Shown here piece after piece: positions 1 through 9,791 of a stretch of DNA of 64,000 bases. Position numbers and translations under genes: made by a program. A model generated the notes under the pieces. The model was not told where the DNA came from. It was given only the letters and a program-made list of their open reading frames with translations, and ran no database searches. The stretch's first letter is position 1; the number at the start of each line of letters is the position of its first letter. Source of the stretch: Lithodes maja (taxonomy: Eukaryota > Arthropoda > Malacostraca > Decapoda > Lithodidae). The stretch is from NCBI GenBank assembly GCA_037953745.1, contig JBAKBP010001427.1, positions 62,001 to 126,000 on the forward strand, given 5' to 3'.

Positions 1-832
1 CTTTGTGTTGACTTCTGAGGGATCGCCAGGATAGAACTAGGTACTAGAGACCTAGATTTATCAAGAGAGCATCCCCGTCATATAACGTAATCTTCATTAT
101 ACCACCTTCGGACAACGTTAGGCTACGAGCCGCATGCTCGCCCATTGTTGCCCTGCCTTGATACCCCAGCTAGACTTTATTAACTGAGCAGACACTGGTT
201 AGAGATAAGCCCCATTATTATATGTGTGCAGCATTATTATTCACTGCACTTTTGAGCCGAGGTTGTTGTTGAGTTGCACAACCCTAGTAGGCTGTTGCGT
301 TGTGTCACGAAGCATTTCTTTAGTTGTCGAGCATTACTACCTTTGCGCAGTCTTTATTATTCGCCTGCCTATTATTACTATATGTCCTAGTATTTATTGT
401 GACCCGTATTCTGCATTATAATTGTTCAAGATTCTTTACGAACATCTTCCCAGCATCAGACTTATTTCAGAAGTTTCCAGTTGATGTTGCAGGACTAGCA
501 TTGCACTTTCTTTAATACAGGAGTGCCAGTTATTTGAGTATCTACCGTAACGTTAATTAATCACGTTAACTATCTTTTCTTTGTGTAACCTAATCGAGTA
601 ATCTTTTACTGTTTGAGAATAGGCTGTTTCATCGAGCGTCAGCCTAGTGTGTGTGCACCAGTTACCGAGTCATAGGATACCTCGTTGTCCAGGCACGACT
701 CAGGGCGGTAATGGTGTTTTGTTTTCCAGTTTTTAAGGCAGGGGTTGGATCTAGTGTTACCGTTGTTGCATTTTGCCCTTATCTAGTCCAATGTTGAAGA
801 GCCCTGTGTCTTTGAGAACCTGGATCGTAACA
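1..832 (+). repeat. 5' LTR of element 1 (left-truncated by window edge)
   Basis: Matches 7514-8345 colinearly with no indels and about 7 substitutions. It ends in CGTAACA, immediately followed by the primer binding site. The U3 end lies outside the window. Short ORFs inside it are shadows. Confidence 0.93.
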
Positions 833-834
833 AA

Positions 835-852
835 TGGCGACCTAGCTCAGGA
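835..852 (+). promoter_or_regulatory. Primer binding site of element 1
   Basis: TGGCGACC followed by about 10 more bases begins 2 nt after the 5' LTR terminus, the position and TGG start expected for a tRNA-primed minus-strand start. Element 2 has the equivalent TGGTGACC at the same offset. The primer tRNA was not identified. Confidence 0.7.
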
Positions 853-1051
853 TCTTGTGAACTAAGAGATAATTGCAGGATTGTTGTGGTCATTTGTTAT
901 ATTGAGGAATATAGTGGGCACGTTAATTTATTTTGGCAAAGTAGTATAGCACTTGAGAGTCTTCAGACATTTTTGGCAAGTGAATAGTGCTACATAAGAG
1001 TTTGGGGTACTTCTTTTCTGAATATTGTGGTGAGAAATTTTTGTGAGCATC

Positions 1052-2480
1052 ATGTCTTATACCGGGTCAGAGGAGAATGGAGACACAGTACGTAATGTCG
1101 AAACTGAGGAACAGCAGCATGATGAAAGGGTTAATCGGGTGAACTGTGAGGAGGATGCTAGGATATTTTTGCAATGGCCTGTTACTGCCGAGTGGTTGGA
1201 GGGTATGGATCGGTACGGTCTTCAATGCCTGGCCACAGCTATCGGTCATGCGGTTACTAGCAGCATGACCAAGGATAACTTGATAACGTGTGTACTGGGC
1301 AGGGTGACTGGTGAGCGAGATGGGTTGAGTGCTCACAGCCCTTCGGCCATGCTTCCCCTACACTCGACTCCCAGCCATCCCAACGCTTCCACAGTTGGGT
1401 GGTGACTGGCAGGGTGGGTTGCCCCTGGGGGGACCACCGGTAATTTCAAACATTGTAGCACCTTCACATCCTCCAGGGTTAACTCCAGAATTATTGTATC
1501 AGCTCGAATTAGCTAAGATCGAAGAGAGAAAGGCTATCAGGGTATCTGAGCTTTAGCTTCACCAGCAACAAAGGGCAGGTGAGCTTCAGCAGCAAATAGA
1601 GCTAGCAAAAATCCAAGCTGAGTCGACCAGGTACTGTGCCGACATGGACGTAGAGAAGTTGCGAGTAGAGACAACGGGACAGCGACTTGGGGCTGGTAAC
1701 CGTGTTCATGAGCAGTCTCTCTCGCACTTATTGAAACTGGTTCCGGTGTTTGATGAGAGTGGTGTAACAGAATTTTTCACACGCTTTGAGAAGAAGTGCC
1801 AGATCCACCAGTGGCCTGGGGAGAAGTGGGCAGCCCTTGTTTCCTCTAGACTTTAGGGCAAGGGACTCAGGGCTTATGATGCATTGCCGATAGAGTCGTG
1901 TATTATCTACGAGGAACTCAAGGAGGCTGTCCTGAGAGCATACGAACTACAACCAGAGACGTACAGGTTGAAGTTCCGGGGTGTTACCAAGGGTCGGGAG
2001 AGCACCTTTTTGGAGCATGCCCGGGAGCTGTCTGATGCTTTTGGGAATTGGCTGAGGTCGGAGAAAGCTACTACGTTTGACGACATTAAACAGTTGGTGC
2101 TTTTAGAGCAGTTTTTCAAATGCACGGGCGGCGACCTGACGTTAAACCTTAAAGAAAAGCAACCAAAAACTCTACAGGAGGCAGCTGAGATGGCTGACCT
2201 CCGGCTATCACTAATTCGTGGGTGCGGGTCTGCCCAGCGTAGTGAGGCAGGTAACAAGGGGCGTGACACCCCACCCCCCCGAGTTAGTGATATACCTTAT
2301 GCAAACAAGTACAAGAGCCATGATACCAAGACTGACCACAAGACTAGCACCGTCCCATTTAAGAAGGGGCCGGGCCCTTCCCAGTACCAAGGGAAGCCCA
2401 AAGGGGAGTTGGAGTGATATCATTGTCATAAAAAGGGGCACTTTGCAAGAGTCTGTCCTAGCAAACCACCTACAGCAGCT
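1052..2480 (+). pseudogene. gag: gag of element 1 (capsid/nucleocapsid), disrupted
   Basis: The first ATG of the conserved reading begins MSYTGSEENG, shared with element 2 at 21318. In order: a variable N-terminus; a repeated charged segment containing ELAKIEERK (coiled-coil-like); a capsid segment (about 1644-2215) with LLEQFF and EAAEMADLRL, resembling the SCAN/capsid C-terminal fold; a basic linker; and a zinc knuckle at 2415-2456. Breaks seen: a frameshift near 1380, TAG at 1554-1556, TAG at 1854-1856, and TGA at 2415-2417 that replaces the first Cys of the CCHC knuckle (element 2 has CFWCHKEGHKANEC). Gag would package the RNA in a virus-like particle; this copy cannot do so. Confidence 0.85.
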
Positions 2481-3041
2481 GTGTCTTTGGCCTGCAACAT
2501 TGGTGTGTCTCCGAAGTCATCTGAGTTTGCCCGGGGCAGTTCGTCAGAGGTTGAGGCACAGCCAATGCAGAAGCACCTGGGAGTCTCAAACCCTGCTCAG
2601 GATGTTTTTTGCGACCATAGATGGCGGGGTTGCGTGATGTGGGCGGGGCGCAAGCATGGAGTAGAGGTCTTGCGTGATACAGGTGCTTCCCAGACTCTGA
2701 TGAAAAACTTGACTGGTTACCCTATAAACGCGGCTCGGGTGGTGGTGGTGCAGGGTATTAATGCAACTCGGTCATACCCGCTGGTGCGGTTGGAGTTGGA
2801 GGTGGATGGTGTGGCACGTGAATTGGATGTCGGGATTGTGGAGAAACTGCCAGTGGAGGGCGTCGACCTTCTTCTCGGCAACGACTTTGCAATGCCCGCT
2901 TCTGAGGTTCTACCCTTAGTCGTTGCCGAGAGGCCGGCCGACGTGAGTAGGGAAGAGCAAGAGTGGGTCGAGCGGTGCCAGACACAACCCATGGCGTGTG
3001 TTGTCACCCGAGCTCGGGCAGCTAAAATTGTCACAGCCTAG
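2481..3041 (+). CDS. Aspartic protease region of element 1
   Basis: In the same frame as the distal part of gag, separated from it by the TGA at 2415. It contains the retroviral-type active-site motif DTGAS (Asp at 2676-2678) and the second protease signature LLLGNDF about 65 residues later. It processes the Gag-Pol polyprotein in such elements. The ORF closes at 3041, while the next domain continues in another frame from 2998. In element 2 the same junction is in frame, so the shift here is a lesion and not a conserved recoding site. The start is arbitrary because protease is normally part of a polyprotein. Confidence 0.82.
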   Translation: MSLACNIGVSPKSSEFARGSSSEVEAQPMQKHLGVSNPAQDVFCDHRWRGCVMWAGRKHGVEVLRDTGASQTLMKNLTGYPINAARVVVVQGINATRSYPLVRLELEVDGVARELDVGIVEKLPVEGVDLLLGNDFAMPASEVLPLVVAERPADVSREEQEWVERCQTQPMACVVTRARAAKIVTA

Positions 3042-5664
3042 TCCTCCGTCTTCAGACCAGCGGAGGAATGATCAACAGGAGGAGGCTAAAGCTGGAGTTG
3101 GTTTTAAGAGTTTTGACTCGGCGGCTCTCCTGGGTGATTCAGTATTAGCACCATTACTTAATTCTGGAGTAGCCCCTGGGCCTGTCATCGAGAGTGACGA
3201 GGCTGGGCATGACGAGTCTCCACGACAGCAACGTTATGTACATCGAGAGAGACAGAGGGAGCAGCCCAGTGTCGGGGAAGGTCATGCATTGCTCCGGGAG
3301 CAGTTAGATCGCTTGGCACCCTCAGATATACGTCGGTTGCAACTAGAGGACCCTGAGCTCCAAACCTGTGCTAATGGAGCTGTAGAGCTCGACGAGGACG
3401 GCGATGCACAGCCAGGAGATTTTTTTTATTTAGAAGGCATCCTCTATAGGCGTTTTCAAGACCCTAAACGTAGTTGGCAAGAGGGGTCCGGAGTAGTGGA
3501 CCAGTTGGTGGTGCCACGGGAGTGCAGGGATAGCCTACTGAGGTTGGCGCATGACATACCACTGGCAGGACATCTAGCGGTGAGAAAAACGGTGGCGGCT
3601 TTAGAAAAATTGTTTTGGTGGCCGGGGTTGAAGGGGCAGGTGGTAACCTGGATAGCAAGGTGTCATACGTGCCAGAGGGTTGGAAAATCTAACCAAACAA
3701 TTCCGAGAGCCCCGTTGCACCCCATTCCTGTCAGTGGACCGCCCTTCAGTAAGGTCATCATTGATATGGTCGGACCCCTACCCCCTACTAGTGCCGGTAA
3801 TAAATTTCTATTAACTATCATGGATGTGGCCACTCGTTATCCTGATGCATATCCAATGAGAAATGGCACGGCGAAAACTGTTGTCCGGAACCTGCTCTTG
3901 TATTGCTCGCGGTATGGTTACCCGCAAGAGGTGCAATCGGACCAAGGTTCTAATTTTACATCTAATCTGTTCAAACAAACTATGATTCAGCATGGCATCA
4001 GCACTGTCGTCTCTTCTGCGTATCACCCGGAGAGTCAAGGGGTGTTGGAGAGATGGCACGCCACGCTGAAAAGCATGCTTCGATGTTATTGCGCAGAGAA
4101 CGGAAAGGATTGGGACCTTGGTCTACCGTATGTTTTGTTCGCGGCAAGAGAAGTACCTGGAGAGAGTCTCGGTTTCAGTCCGAATGAGCTTGTTTTCGGG
4201 CATCAGGTGAGGGGCCCTCTCCACATGGTGAAGGAGATTTGGGAGGGTACCGCTAAGCCATGTTCTATGTTGAGATACGTCCTCGAGAGCAGAGAGAGAA
4301 TGCTTAGAAGTCTGGAGCTGGCCGGGCGTAATTTGGTGAGTTCGCAGGCCCGTATGAAGGACAGGTACGATACTAAGGCGAAACTCCGGGAGTTTCAGGT
4401 AGGTCAAGAGGTGTTGGTCCTGTTGCCTTTGGCAGGTCATCCTCTGGCTGCCAAGTACGCTGGGCCTTATCGGGTGGTGTCAAAGATCTCCGATCTAGAT
4501 TACCTCGTTGCCACTCCAGACCGGAAGAAGCGTAACCAACTATGCCACATTAATTTGTTGAAGGAGTATGGGAGCCGCCCACCTGAGTCACTAGCTGTCC
4601 CTGTGTTGACCTGCTGCGGTCATGGTGGAGAAGGAGAGGGGGGCAGCAATGACCAGGTGGATGATAACTGGGATTGTCATGTCTCGGCTGATCAGTGGGC
4701 GGGGAATTCGAGCCAATGTGCGCATGATGCTCTGGCGCACCTGCCGGAGGAACAGCAGGTGGCAGTGCAGCGCCTGTTCGATTCATACCCCACTGTATTT
4801 GCCGAGCACCCAGGCCTCACTACTCAAGCGGTGCATGACGTCGATGTAGGAGAGCACCCCCCCTTCAAGTCGATACCTTATCGGGTGCCACCCATTAAAC
4901 TCCCAGCGCTCAGGGATGAGCTGGAGTATATGCTGGCGAGAGGCTTGATCGAGAAGGGGGCAGTACGGTGGACTTCTCCTGTCACTCTGCAGCCCAAACC
5001 TGATGGAAAAGTTCGGTTCTGCATTGACTTTAGGCAGTTGAACGGGTTGACCCCCACCAATGCATATCCTCTTCCCCGGGTGGATGACAGTGTGGATAAG
5101 ATCGGGAAAGCAAGGTACTTGACCAAGGTAGACCTCGTCAAAGGCTACTGGCAAGTACCACTGTCTGAGCGGGCTAAAGAGGTGTGCGGGTTTGTGGTGG
5201 ATGGCAGTACTTACCGTTGCAACGTGATGCCATATGGTCTGAAAAATGCACCGGCCACTTTCCAGAGCTTAATGAACGACATCGTAGCAGACATCCCAAA
5301 CTGTACTGTCTACCTTGATGACGTGATCATTTATGACAACGATTTCCAAAGTCACTGTGAGCACATAGAAGCCTTATTTAGTCAACTTAGTAAAGCAGGC
5401 TTGGTGGTTAATCTGGGCAAGTGTGACTTTGTGCAAGCCACGGTGCAGTATCTGGGGTTTGTGGTTGGGTTAGAGCAGGTGAGCCCGCCCCAACAGAAGA
5501 TACAGGCTATCAACTTGTTCCCCAGGCCGACCACCAAGCGGCAGATCATGAGATATTTGGGCATGATTGGGTATTACCGCCGCTTTATAAGAGGCTATTC
5601 TACTGTGTTAGCTCCTTTGACAGATCTACTAGCCAAAGATAAAAAGTTCCGCTGGGGCACCTGA
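2998..5664 (+). CDS. pol: Pol of element 1: integrase followed by reverse transcriptase
   Basis: An 888-codon open frame. After a charged linker (about 1-150) comes an integrase with an H2C2 zinc module (GHLAVRKTV, CHTCQ) and the core D256 (IDMVGP), D315 (SDQGSNF) and E351 (GVLERWH). The D315-E351 spacing is the exact D-x35-E. A C-terminal integrase segment (GPYRVV) follows, then an RT with KVRFCIDFRQLN, MPYGLKNAPATFQ and the catalytic YLDD at 5311-5322 (residue about 772). The order integrase then RT is unusual for Ty3/gypsy and typical of Gmr1. The frame stops at the RT/RNase H boundary through an extra G near 5655. The catalytic residues visible are intact. Confidence 0.93.
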   Translation: MLSPELGQLKLSQPSPPSSDQRRNDQQEEAKAGVGFKSFDSAALLGDSVLAPLLNSGVAPGPVIESDEAGHDESPRQQRYVHRERQREQPSVGEGHALLREQLDRLAPSDIRRLQLEDPELQTCANGAVELDEDGDAQPGDFFYLEGILYRRFQDPKRSWQEGSGVVDQLVVPRECRDSLLRLAHDIPLAGHLAVRKTVAALEKLFWWPGLKGQVVTWIARCHTCQRVGKSNQTIPRAPLHPIPVSGPPFSKVIIDMVGPLPPTSAGNKFLLTIMDVATRYPDAYPMRNGTAKTVVRNLLLYCSRYGYPQEVQSDQGSNFTSNLFKQTMIQHGISTVVSSAYHPESQGVLERWHATLKSMLRCYCAENGKDWDLGLPYVLFAAREVPGESLGFSPNELVFGHQVRGPLHMVKEIWEGTAKPCSMLRYVLESRERMLRSLELAGRNLVSSQARMKDRYDTKAKLREFQVGQEVLVLLPLAGHPLAAKYAGPYRVVSKISDLDYLVATPDRKKRNQLCHINLLKEYGSRPPESLAVPVLTCCGHGGEGEGGSNDQVDDNWDCHVSADQWAGNSSQCAHDALAHLPEEQQVAVQRLFDSYPTVFAEHPGLTTQAVHDVDVGEHPPFKSIPYRVPPIKLPALRDELEYMLARGLIEKGAVRWTSPVTLQPKPDGKVRFCIDFRQLNGLTPTNAYPLPRVDDSVDKIGKARYLTKVDLVKGYWQVPLSERAKEVCGFVVDGSTYRCNVMPYGLKNAPATFQSLMNDIVADIPNCTVYLDDVIIYDNDFQSHCEHIEALFSQLSKAGLVVNLGKCDFVQATVQYLGFVVGLEQVSPPQQKIQAINLFPRPTTKRQIMRYLGMIGYYRRFIRGYSTVLAPLTDLLAKDKKFRWGT

Positions 5665-6129
5665 GTGTGAGCAGGCGTTTTCGAGTAGTTAAACACCTTT
5701 TATGCACTCACCCTATCCTCAGGGCCCCAGACTTTGAACGACCATTTCAGTTGGCGACTGATGCAAGCGGAGTAGGGGCTGGTGCCGTACTTTTGCAGAC
5801 AGACGAGAAGGTCTTGAGCATCCAGTCAGTTTCTTTTCAAAAGAAATTTAATTCAGCACAGAAAAACTATTCGGTTGTTGAAAAGGAACTGCTGGCAATC
5901 GTGTTAGCGCTCAGACACTTTGAGGTCTATGTTCCTGCCTATGGGGCCAGTCGTGGTAGTGTATACCGACCACCACCCGCTTAAATTCCTCAATCAATTC
6001 CACAACCGGAATATGAGGCTGACCAGATGGTCGCTCATGTTGCAAGAGTACAACTTAGACATTCGCCATATTGCCGGTTGTGAGAATGTGATTGCGGACT
6101 GTTTGTCGCGGGTGGAGGATCCGGGGTAG
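5665..6129 (+). pseudogene. RNase H domain of element 1, frameshifted
   Basis: Continuation of Pol in two other frames. It carries the RNase H start LATDASGVGAGAVL, the Glu motif NYSVVEKELLAIV, and then YTDHHPLKFL and HIAGCENVIADCLSRV, ending in TAG at 6127-6129. Frame changes lie near 5655-5690 and 5930-5950. In element 2 the same region is read in one frame apart from a nonsense codon, so this is decay or sequencing error. No envelope ORF follows. Confidence 0.85.
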
Positions 6130-6639
6130 GCTACCACAGTATGTTGGTATAGCCTCCTGTCTTGGCTCGCGGTGTATTTTTGCGCTGGTGCTTGTTGGCT
6201 CGCGTGTGTAGCATCAGCGTAGGGTCGCAGGACAGGAGTTGTTGGCCTTTGATTAGAAGAAAATTAGGCTACATCTATAGTAGCTGCCAAAAACAACATT
6301 AAAATAAAATATGAAAAATTAAATAAAAACTCTTTCTTTTTGATAATTAATTTTAAGATAATATTGTAGCTGAGTACTGAGTGCAGATGATTTTCCCTCA
6401 GTAGGCTGTGCTTCTTAAAGCTCGCTCTGGGAGCACAATGTTATGAATTAATGTATTATATTTGGGAAGGGTGATAAGATTTTTTTTTATATATAAATGT
6501 TGTTGTATTTTTTTTGAGGAGACTGAGCTTGCATTCCATGAGTGGCAGAGTGGTTAGGAGTGGCAGATTCTAGCGACATTCTGCCTGTTCAGATATGGGC
6601 TCATGGTTGAGTGTCCCATATCTTGGGGGGGTGGGGGGG
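6130..6639 (+). other. 3' untranslated region and polypurine tract of element 1
   Basis: Non-coding, AT-rich stretch between RNase H and the 3' LTR. It ends in a G-run (about 6623-6639, CTTGGGGGGGTGGGG), the plus-strand primer tract, directly against the LTR. At 6541-6620 a segment has the Pol III A-box-like TGGCAGAGTGG and a weak B-box-like GGTTGAGTGTCCC, suggesting a degenerate tRNA-like insertion. Element 2 has a related AT-rich UTR and a C-run (G-run in sense) at the same place. Confidence 0.65.
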
Positions 6640-8345
6640 GGTGACGCCTCCCGGCGTTAACAGAATGGTTGCGTGGGGCATTGCAGCTCGCTAGCGCTTG
6701 CCAGGATGGGGGGATGGGCTACAGTTGTCCTAGAATGATCTGCTTTATGTAATTAGTGTCGTGTTGCCACAGACAGTCTAGAAATGGTCTTTGTTTTGGT
6801 CTGTGACCACGCCTTATATTTTATATTCGCTATAATATAAATGTTGCTTGTGTGGAAGGCGAGCGAGAGAGGGTGAGGGAGTACACCTGGCAGCGGGGTG
6901 AGCTATGACGCGGCTCGCTTGGGCGCTGACGGCGTTGGCGGCCGGGTGGTCAACTAGTCCCTTCCCGTCGCGGCCTCATGTTTTTTACCAGCTCAGAGCT
7001 TGCCTGACACGCGTATCGCCTACATCCTTTGCAATTCTGTCCCCATACTCGCCACTTTGCATACTATTTCTCTCTCTCGACTTCTCCTTTCTCATTCTCT
7101 AATCTTTATTAAACTCAACATCCCTTCTGGTTTCAGCATAGACGTTCACCGTCGACCAGTCGTATTGTACGCGAAGCTCTCAGAGATTTCCATGTATTAG
7201 GTTAAGGAGGTATTAGGCTTTATTGAGGTTTTTGAGAGACGGACTTTTCCGTATGTGTCCTCTCTCGGGAAGGTTGTAGACTGGTATATGTCTCCCTGGC
7301 AAGGTGTTGAGTGATTCTGCTTGGTTATCTAAAGCTAGACTAGGGGTAGGGTTACTGTGTCGTTGTCTCCGATGTGTGCAGTGTTAGCTAAGCCCTGCAC
7401 GACATCGACAGGTACTGTGGGAGCCTAAGTTGTCTTCGGGTGGGTTTACTTTGCGAGCTCAGCGCTGTGGTGTGAGAGGGCCATAGTCTATCCCTCACAA
7501 CATAGTGCTGCCTCTTTGTGTTGACTTCTGAGGGATCGCCAGGATAGAACTAGGTACTAGAGACCTAGATTTATCAAGAGAGCATCCCCGTCATATAACG
7601 TAATCTTCATTATACCACCTTCGGACAACGTTAGGCTACGAGCCGCATGCTCGCCCATTGTTGCCCTGCCTTGATACCCCAGCTAGACTTTATTAACTGA
7701 GCAGACACTGGTTAGAGATAAGCCCCATTATTATATGTATGCAGCATTATTATTCACTGCACTTTTGAGCCGAGGTTGTTGTTGAGTTGCACAACCCTAG
7801 TAGGCTGTTGCGTTGTGTCACGAAGCATTTCTTTAGTTGTCGAGCATTACTACCTTTGCGCAGTCTTTATTATTCGCCTGCCTATTATTACTATATGTCC
7901 TAGTATTTATTGTGACCCGTATTCTGCATTATAATTGTTCAAGATTCTTTACGAACATCTTCCCAGCATCAGACTTATTTCAGAAGTTTCCAGTTGATGT
8001 TGCAGGACTAGCATTGCACATTCTTTAATACAGGAGTGCCAGTTATTTGAGTATCTACCGTAACGTTAATTAATCACGTTAACTATCTTTTCTTTGTGTA
8101 ACCTAATCGAGTAATCTTTTACTGTTTGAGAATAGGCTGTTTCATCGAGCATCAGACTAGTGTGTGTGCACCAGTTACTGAGTCATAGGATACCTCGTTG
8201 TCCAGGCACGACTCAGGGCGGTAATGGTGTTTTGTTTTCCAGTGTTTAAGGCAGGGGTTGGATCTAGTGTTACCGTTGTTGCATTTTGCCATTATCTAGT
8301 CCAATGTTGAAGAGCCCTGTGTCTTTGAGAACCTGGATCGTAACA
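6640..8345 (+). repeat. 3' LTR of element 1
   Basis: About 1706 bp, starting (GG)TGACG right after the G-rich tract and ending CGTAACA; 7514-8345 repeats 1-832. An AT-rich TATA-like stretch (about 6809-6840) may be the U3 promoter. The ends agree with element 2 and the solo LTR, whose termini read TGTGACG...CGTAACA in sense. Confidence 0.88.
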
Positions 8346-8983
8346 GTAAAGTCTTTGAAATTATATTAAATTATCACATAATTAAGCATCTTGAGAATAA
8401 TAAATTAATCAGTGATAGGCAATATGGTTTTAGACGATGTCGATCAACTGCAGACATGCTTTGCCTTCTTACGCATCAAATCAACCAAGCTACAGACCAA
8501 CATGGTGAAACACATACAATAGCACTGGAATATATCAAAGGAATTTGATAGAGTCTGGCATCAATCCTTAATGTCGATTGTCGAAGATGTCACACTACGG
8601 CCTTGCATCATTAGTTCCACTAATTTCTTCTTATCTTCATAACAGAAAAATATGTGTAATGGTAGATTTATTCTCAATTTCACTCAATAAATGCTGGTGT
8701 TTCCCAGGGATCAGTTTTGGCCCCAATTCTGTTCCTCATTCATATCAATGATCTCATATCTACCACTCATAATCCAATACATTCCTACGCAGATGACTCA
8801 ACACTCCACAGTTCCTTCACATTTACCAATTCTTTCACCCAACCCGATCTTATAAATTCAAAAATAAACACTGCAATTTCTCTGAACCAGGACCTTTCTA
8901 GAATTAATGGATGGGGACAAAAGAATCTAGTTTCCTTTAATGCACAGAAAACCAAATACATTAAATTTTCTAACCGACAGAAT

Positions 8984-9033
8984 CTCACTATCTATCTATC
9001 TATCTATTGCCTGACGCCGTGATCCCCGAAGGA
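8984..9033 (+). other. Internal deletion with (CTAT)n filler in LINE B copy 1
   Basis: Compared with copy 2, coding sequence after QNLT (about 62585-62925 in that copy) is missing. It is replaced by about 45 bp made of five CTAT units plus a unique GCCTGACGCCGTGATCCCCG segment. This looks like a repaired double-strand break or a template switch. Confidence 0.6.
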
Positions 9034-9414
9034 TCTTCCGACCTTCCTACATTATCCATACGAAGAAACGTTGCATCCCTTGCATTATTCTACAGATATT
9101 TTCACAGAAATTGTTCCGAGGAACTTGCTTCAATTGTGCCGCCTCTCCACATCTTTCCCCGTAGAACTAGAGCAGCTGAGAGCGCCCATGAATTTACACT
9201 TTCTCCTCCACAATGCAGAACTTCTGCTTATCAGAATTCATTTATCCCCAGAGCTACTACTCTTTGGAATTCACTTCCCTCGAATTGCTTTCCACAAACT
9301 TACAATCTACAAATGTTTAAATCCAGTTGTTACAAACATTTTATGAATGGAGGATGCCTTTAGGCACATGGACCTTTTTGTTTTATCTGTGTTTTTCCTT
9401 CCTCCGTTCATTGT

Positions 9415-9419
<5 letters not shown>

Positions 9420-9452
<33 letters not shown>
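9420..9452 (+). repeat. Poly(A) tail of LINE B copy 1
   Basis: An uninterrupted A-run at the 3' end of the LINE, followed by unrelated sequence; it marks the reverse-transcription start end. Confidence 0.85.
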
Positions 9453-9456
<4 letters not shown>

Positions 9457-9604
9457 GCCCGAGTTGCGTCGGGACACTCAGAAATCCTTGTATAGTATTC
9501 TGGAATATGGATCCTACGACTTGGTATGCATTGAAATATATTCGCCTAGTGGGTTTCCCTTCCCCTTAACATACATAGGATAGAGGGTTGAGTGTCTTTT
9601 AGAC

Positions 9605-9670
9605 TGCCGTGGTGTAGTTGATTAAAGCGTCAGCTATCGTCCTGACGGTTGGCGGTTCGAACCCCACTGA
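9605..9670 (+). repeat. tRNA-like domain (SINE head or tRNA pseudogene)
   Basis: A-box-like TGGTGTAGTTG (9610-9620) and a canonical B box GGTTCGAACCC (9654-9664), with an anticodon-arm-like CGTCAG...CTGACG between. The ends do not form a convincing acceptor stem, so it is a tRNA-derived repeat and not a working tRNA. Confidence 0.55.
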
Positions 9671-9715
9671 GAGATTAGAAACATTTAGTGGCTCACGTGT
9701 ATTTGTGATATCTAC

Positions 9716-9716
9716 T

Positions 9717-9791
<75 letters not shown>

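Larger units (their letters stand above)
1..8345 (+). mobile_element. Ty3/gypsy LTR retrotransposon, Gmr1-type (element 1)
   Basis: Two direct LTR copies flank gag, protease, integrase, reverse transcriptase and RNase H, in that order. Integrase lies upstream of RT, which is the reverse of ordinary Ty3/gypsy elements and is the hallmark of the Gmr1 group. The window begins inside the 5' LTR, so the left end and its target duplication are not visible. The 832 bp of 5' LTR align without gaps to 7514-8345 with about 7 mismatches (about 0.8%), suggesting recent insertion. Sequence right of the 3' LTR (from 8346) is mid-RT LINE sequence, so the element sits inside a LINE copy. Gag and RNase H are broken. 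Confidence 0.93.
8346..9452 (+). mobile_element. LINE B copy 1 (3' part), interrupted by element 1
   Basis: Starts abruptly with the RT stretch GKVFEIIL and continues through SDRQYGFRRCRST, HSYADDSTLHSS (RT active site at about 8782-8817) and NLVSFNAQKTKYI. It then jumps over part of the coding region and resumes with LPTLSIRRNVAS down to the ORF end near 9363, a short UTR and a poly(A) at 9420-9452. It matches LINE B copy 2 (62170-64000, opposite strand). Several frameshifts and stops (8540-8720) make it dead. The upstream part presumably lies left of element 1, outside the window. Confidence 0.85.

Noticed and set aside
2415..2417. TGA at a Cys codon of the zinc knuckle, as possible selenocysteine recoding
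   Set aside because: The sister element has a normal Cys codon and gag has other stops; no reason to expect a selenocysteine element here. Nonsense mutation is simpler.
2998..3041. Overlap of protease and integrase frames as a programmed frameshift
   Set aside because: In element 2 protease and the integrase leader are one continuous frame (18859-20499), so the overlap is a lesion.
6130..6639. Envelope gene after RNase H
   Set aside because: No ORF of useful length and no membrane segment between RNase H and the 3' LTR in either element.
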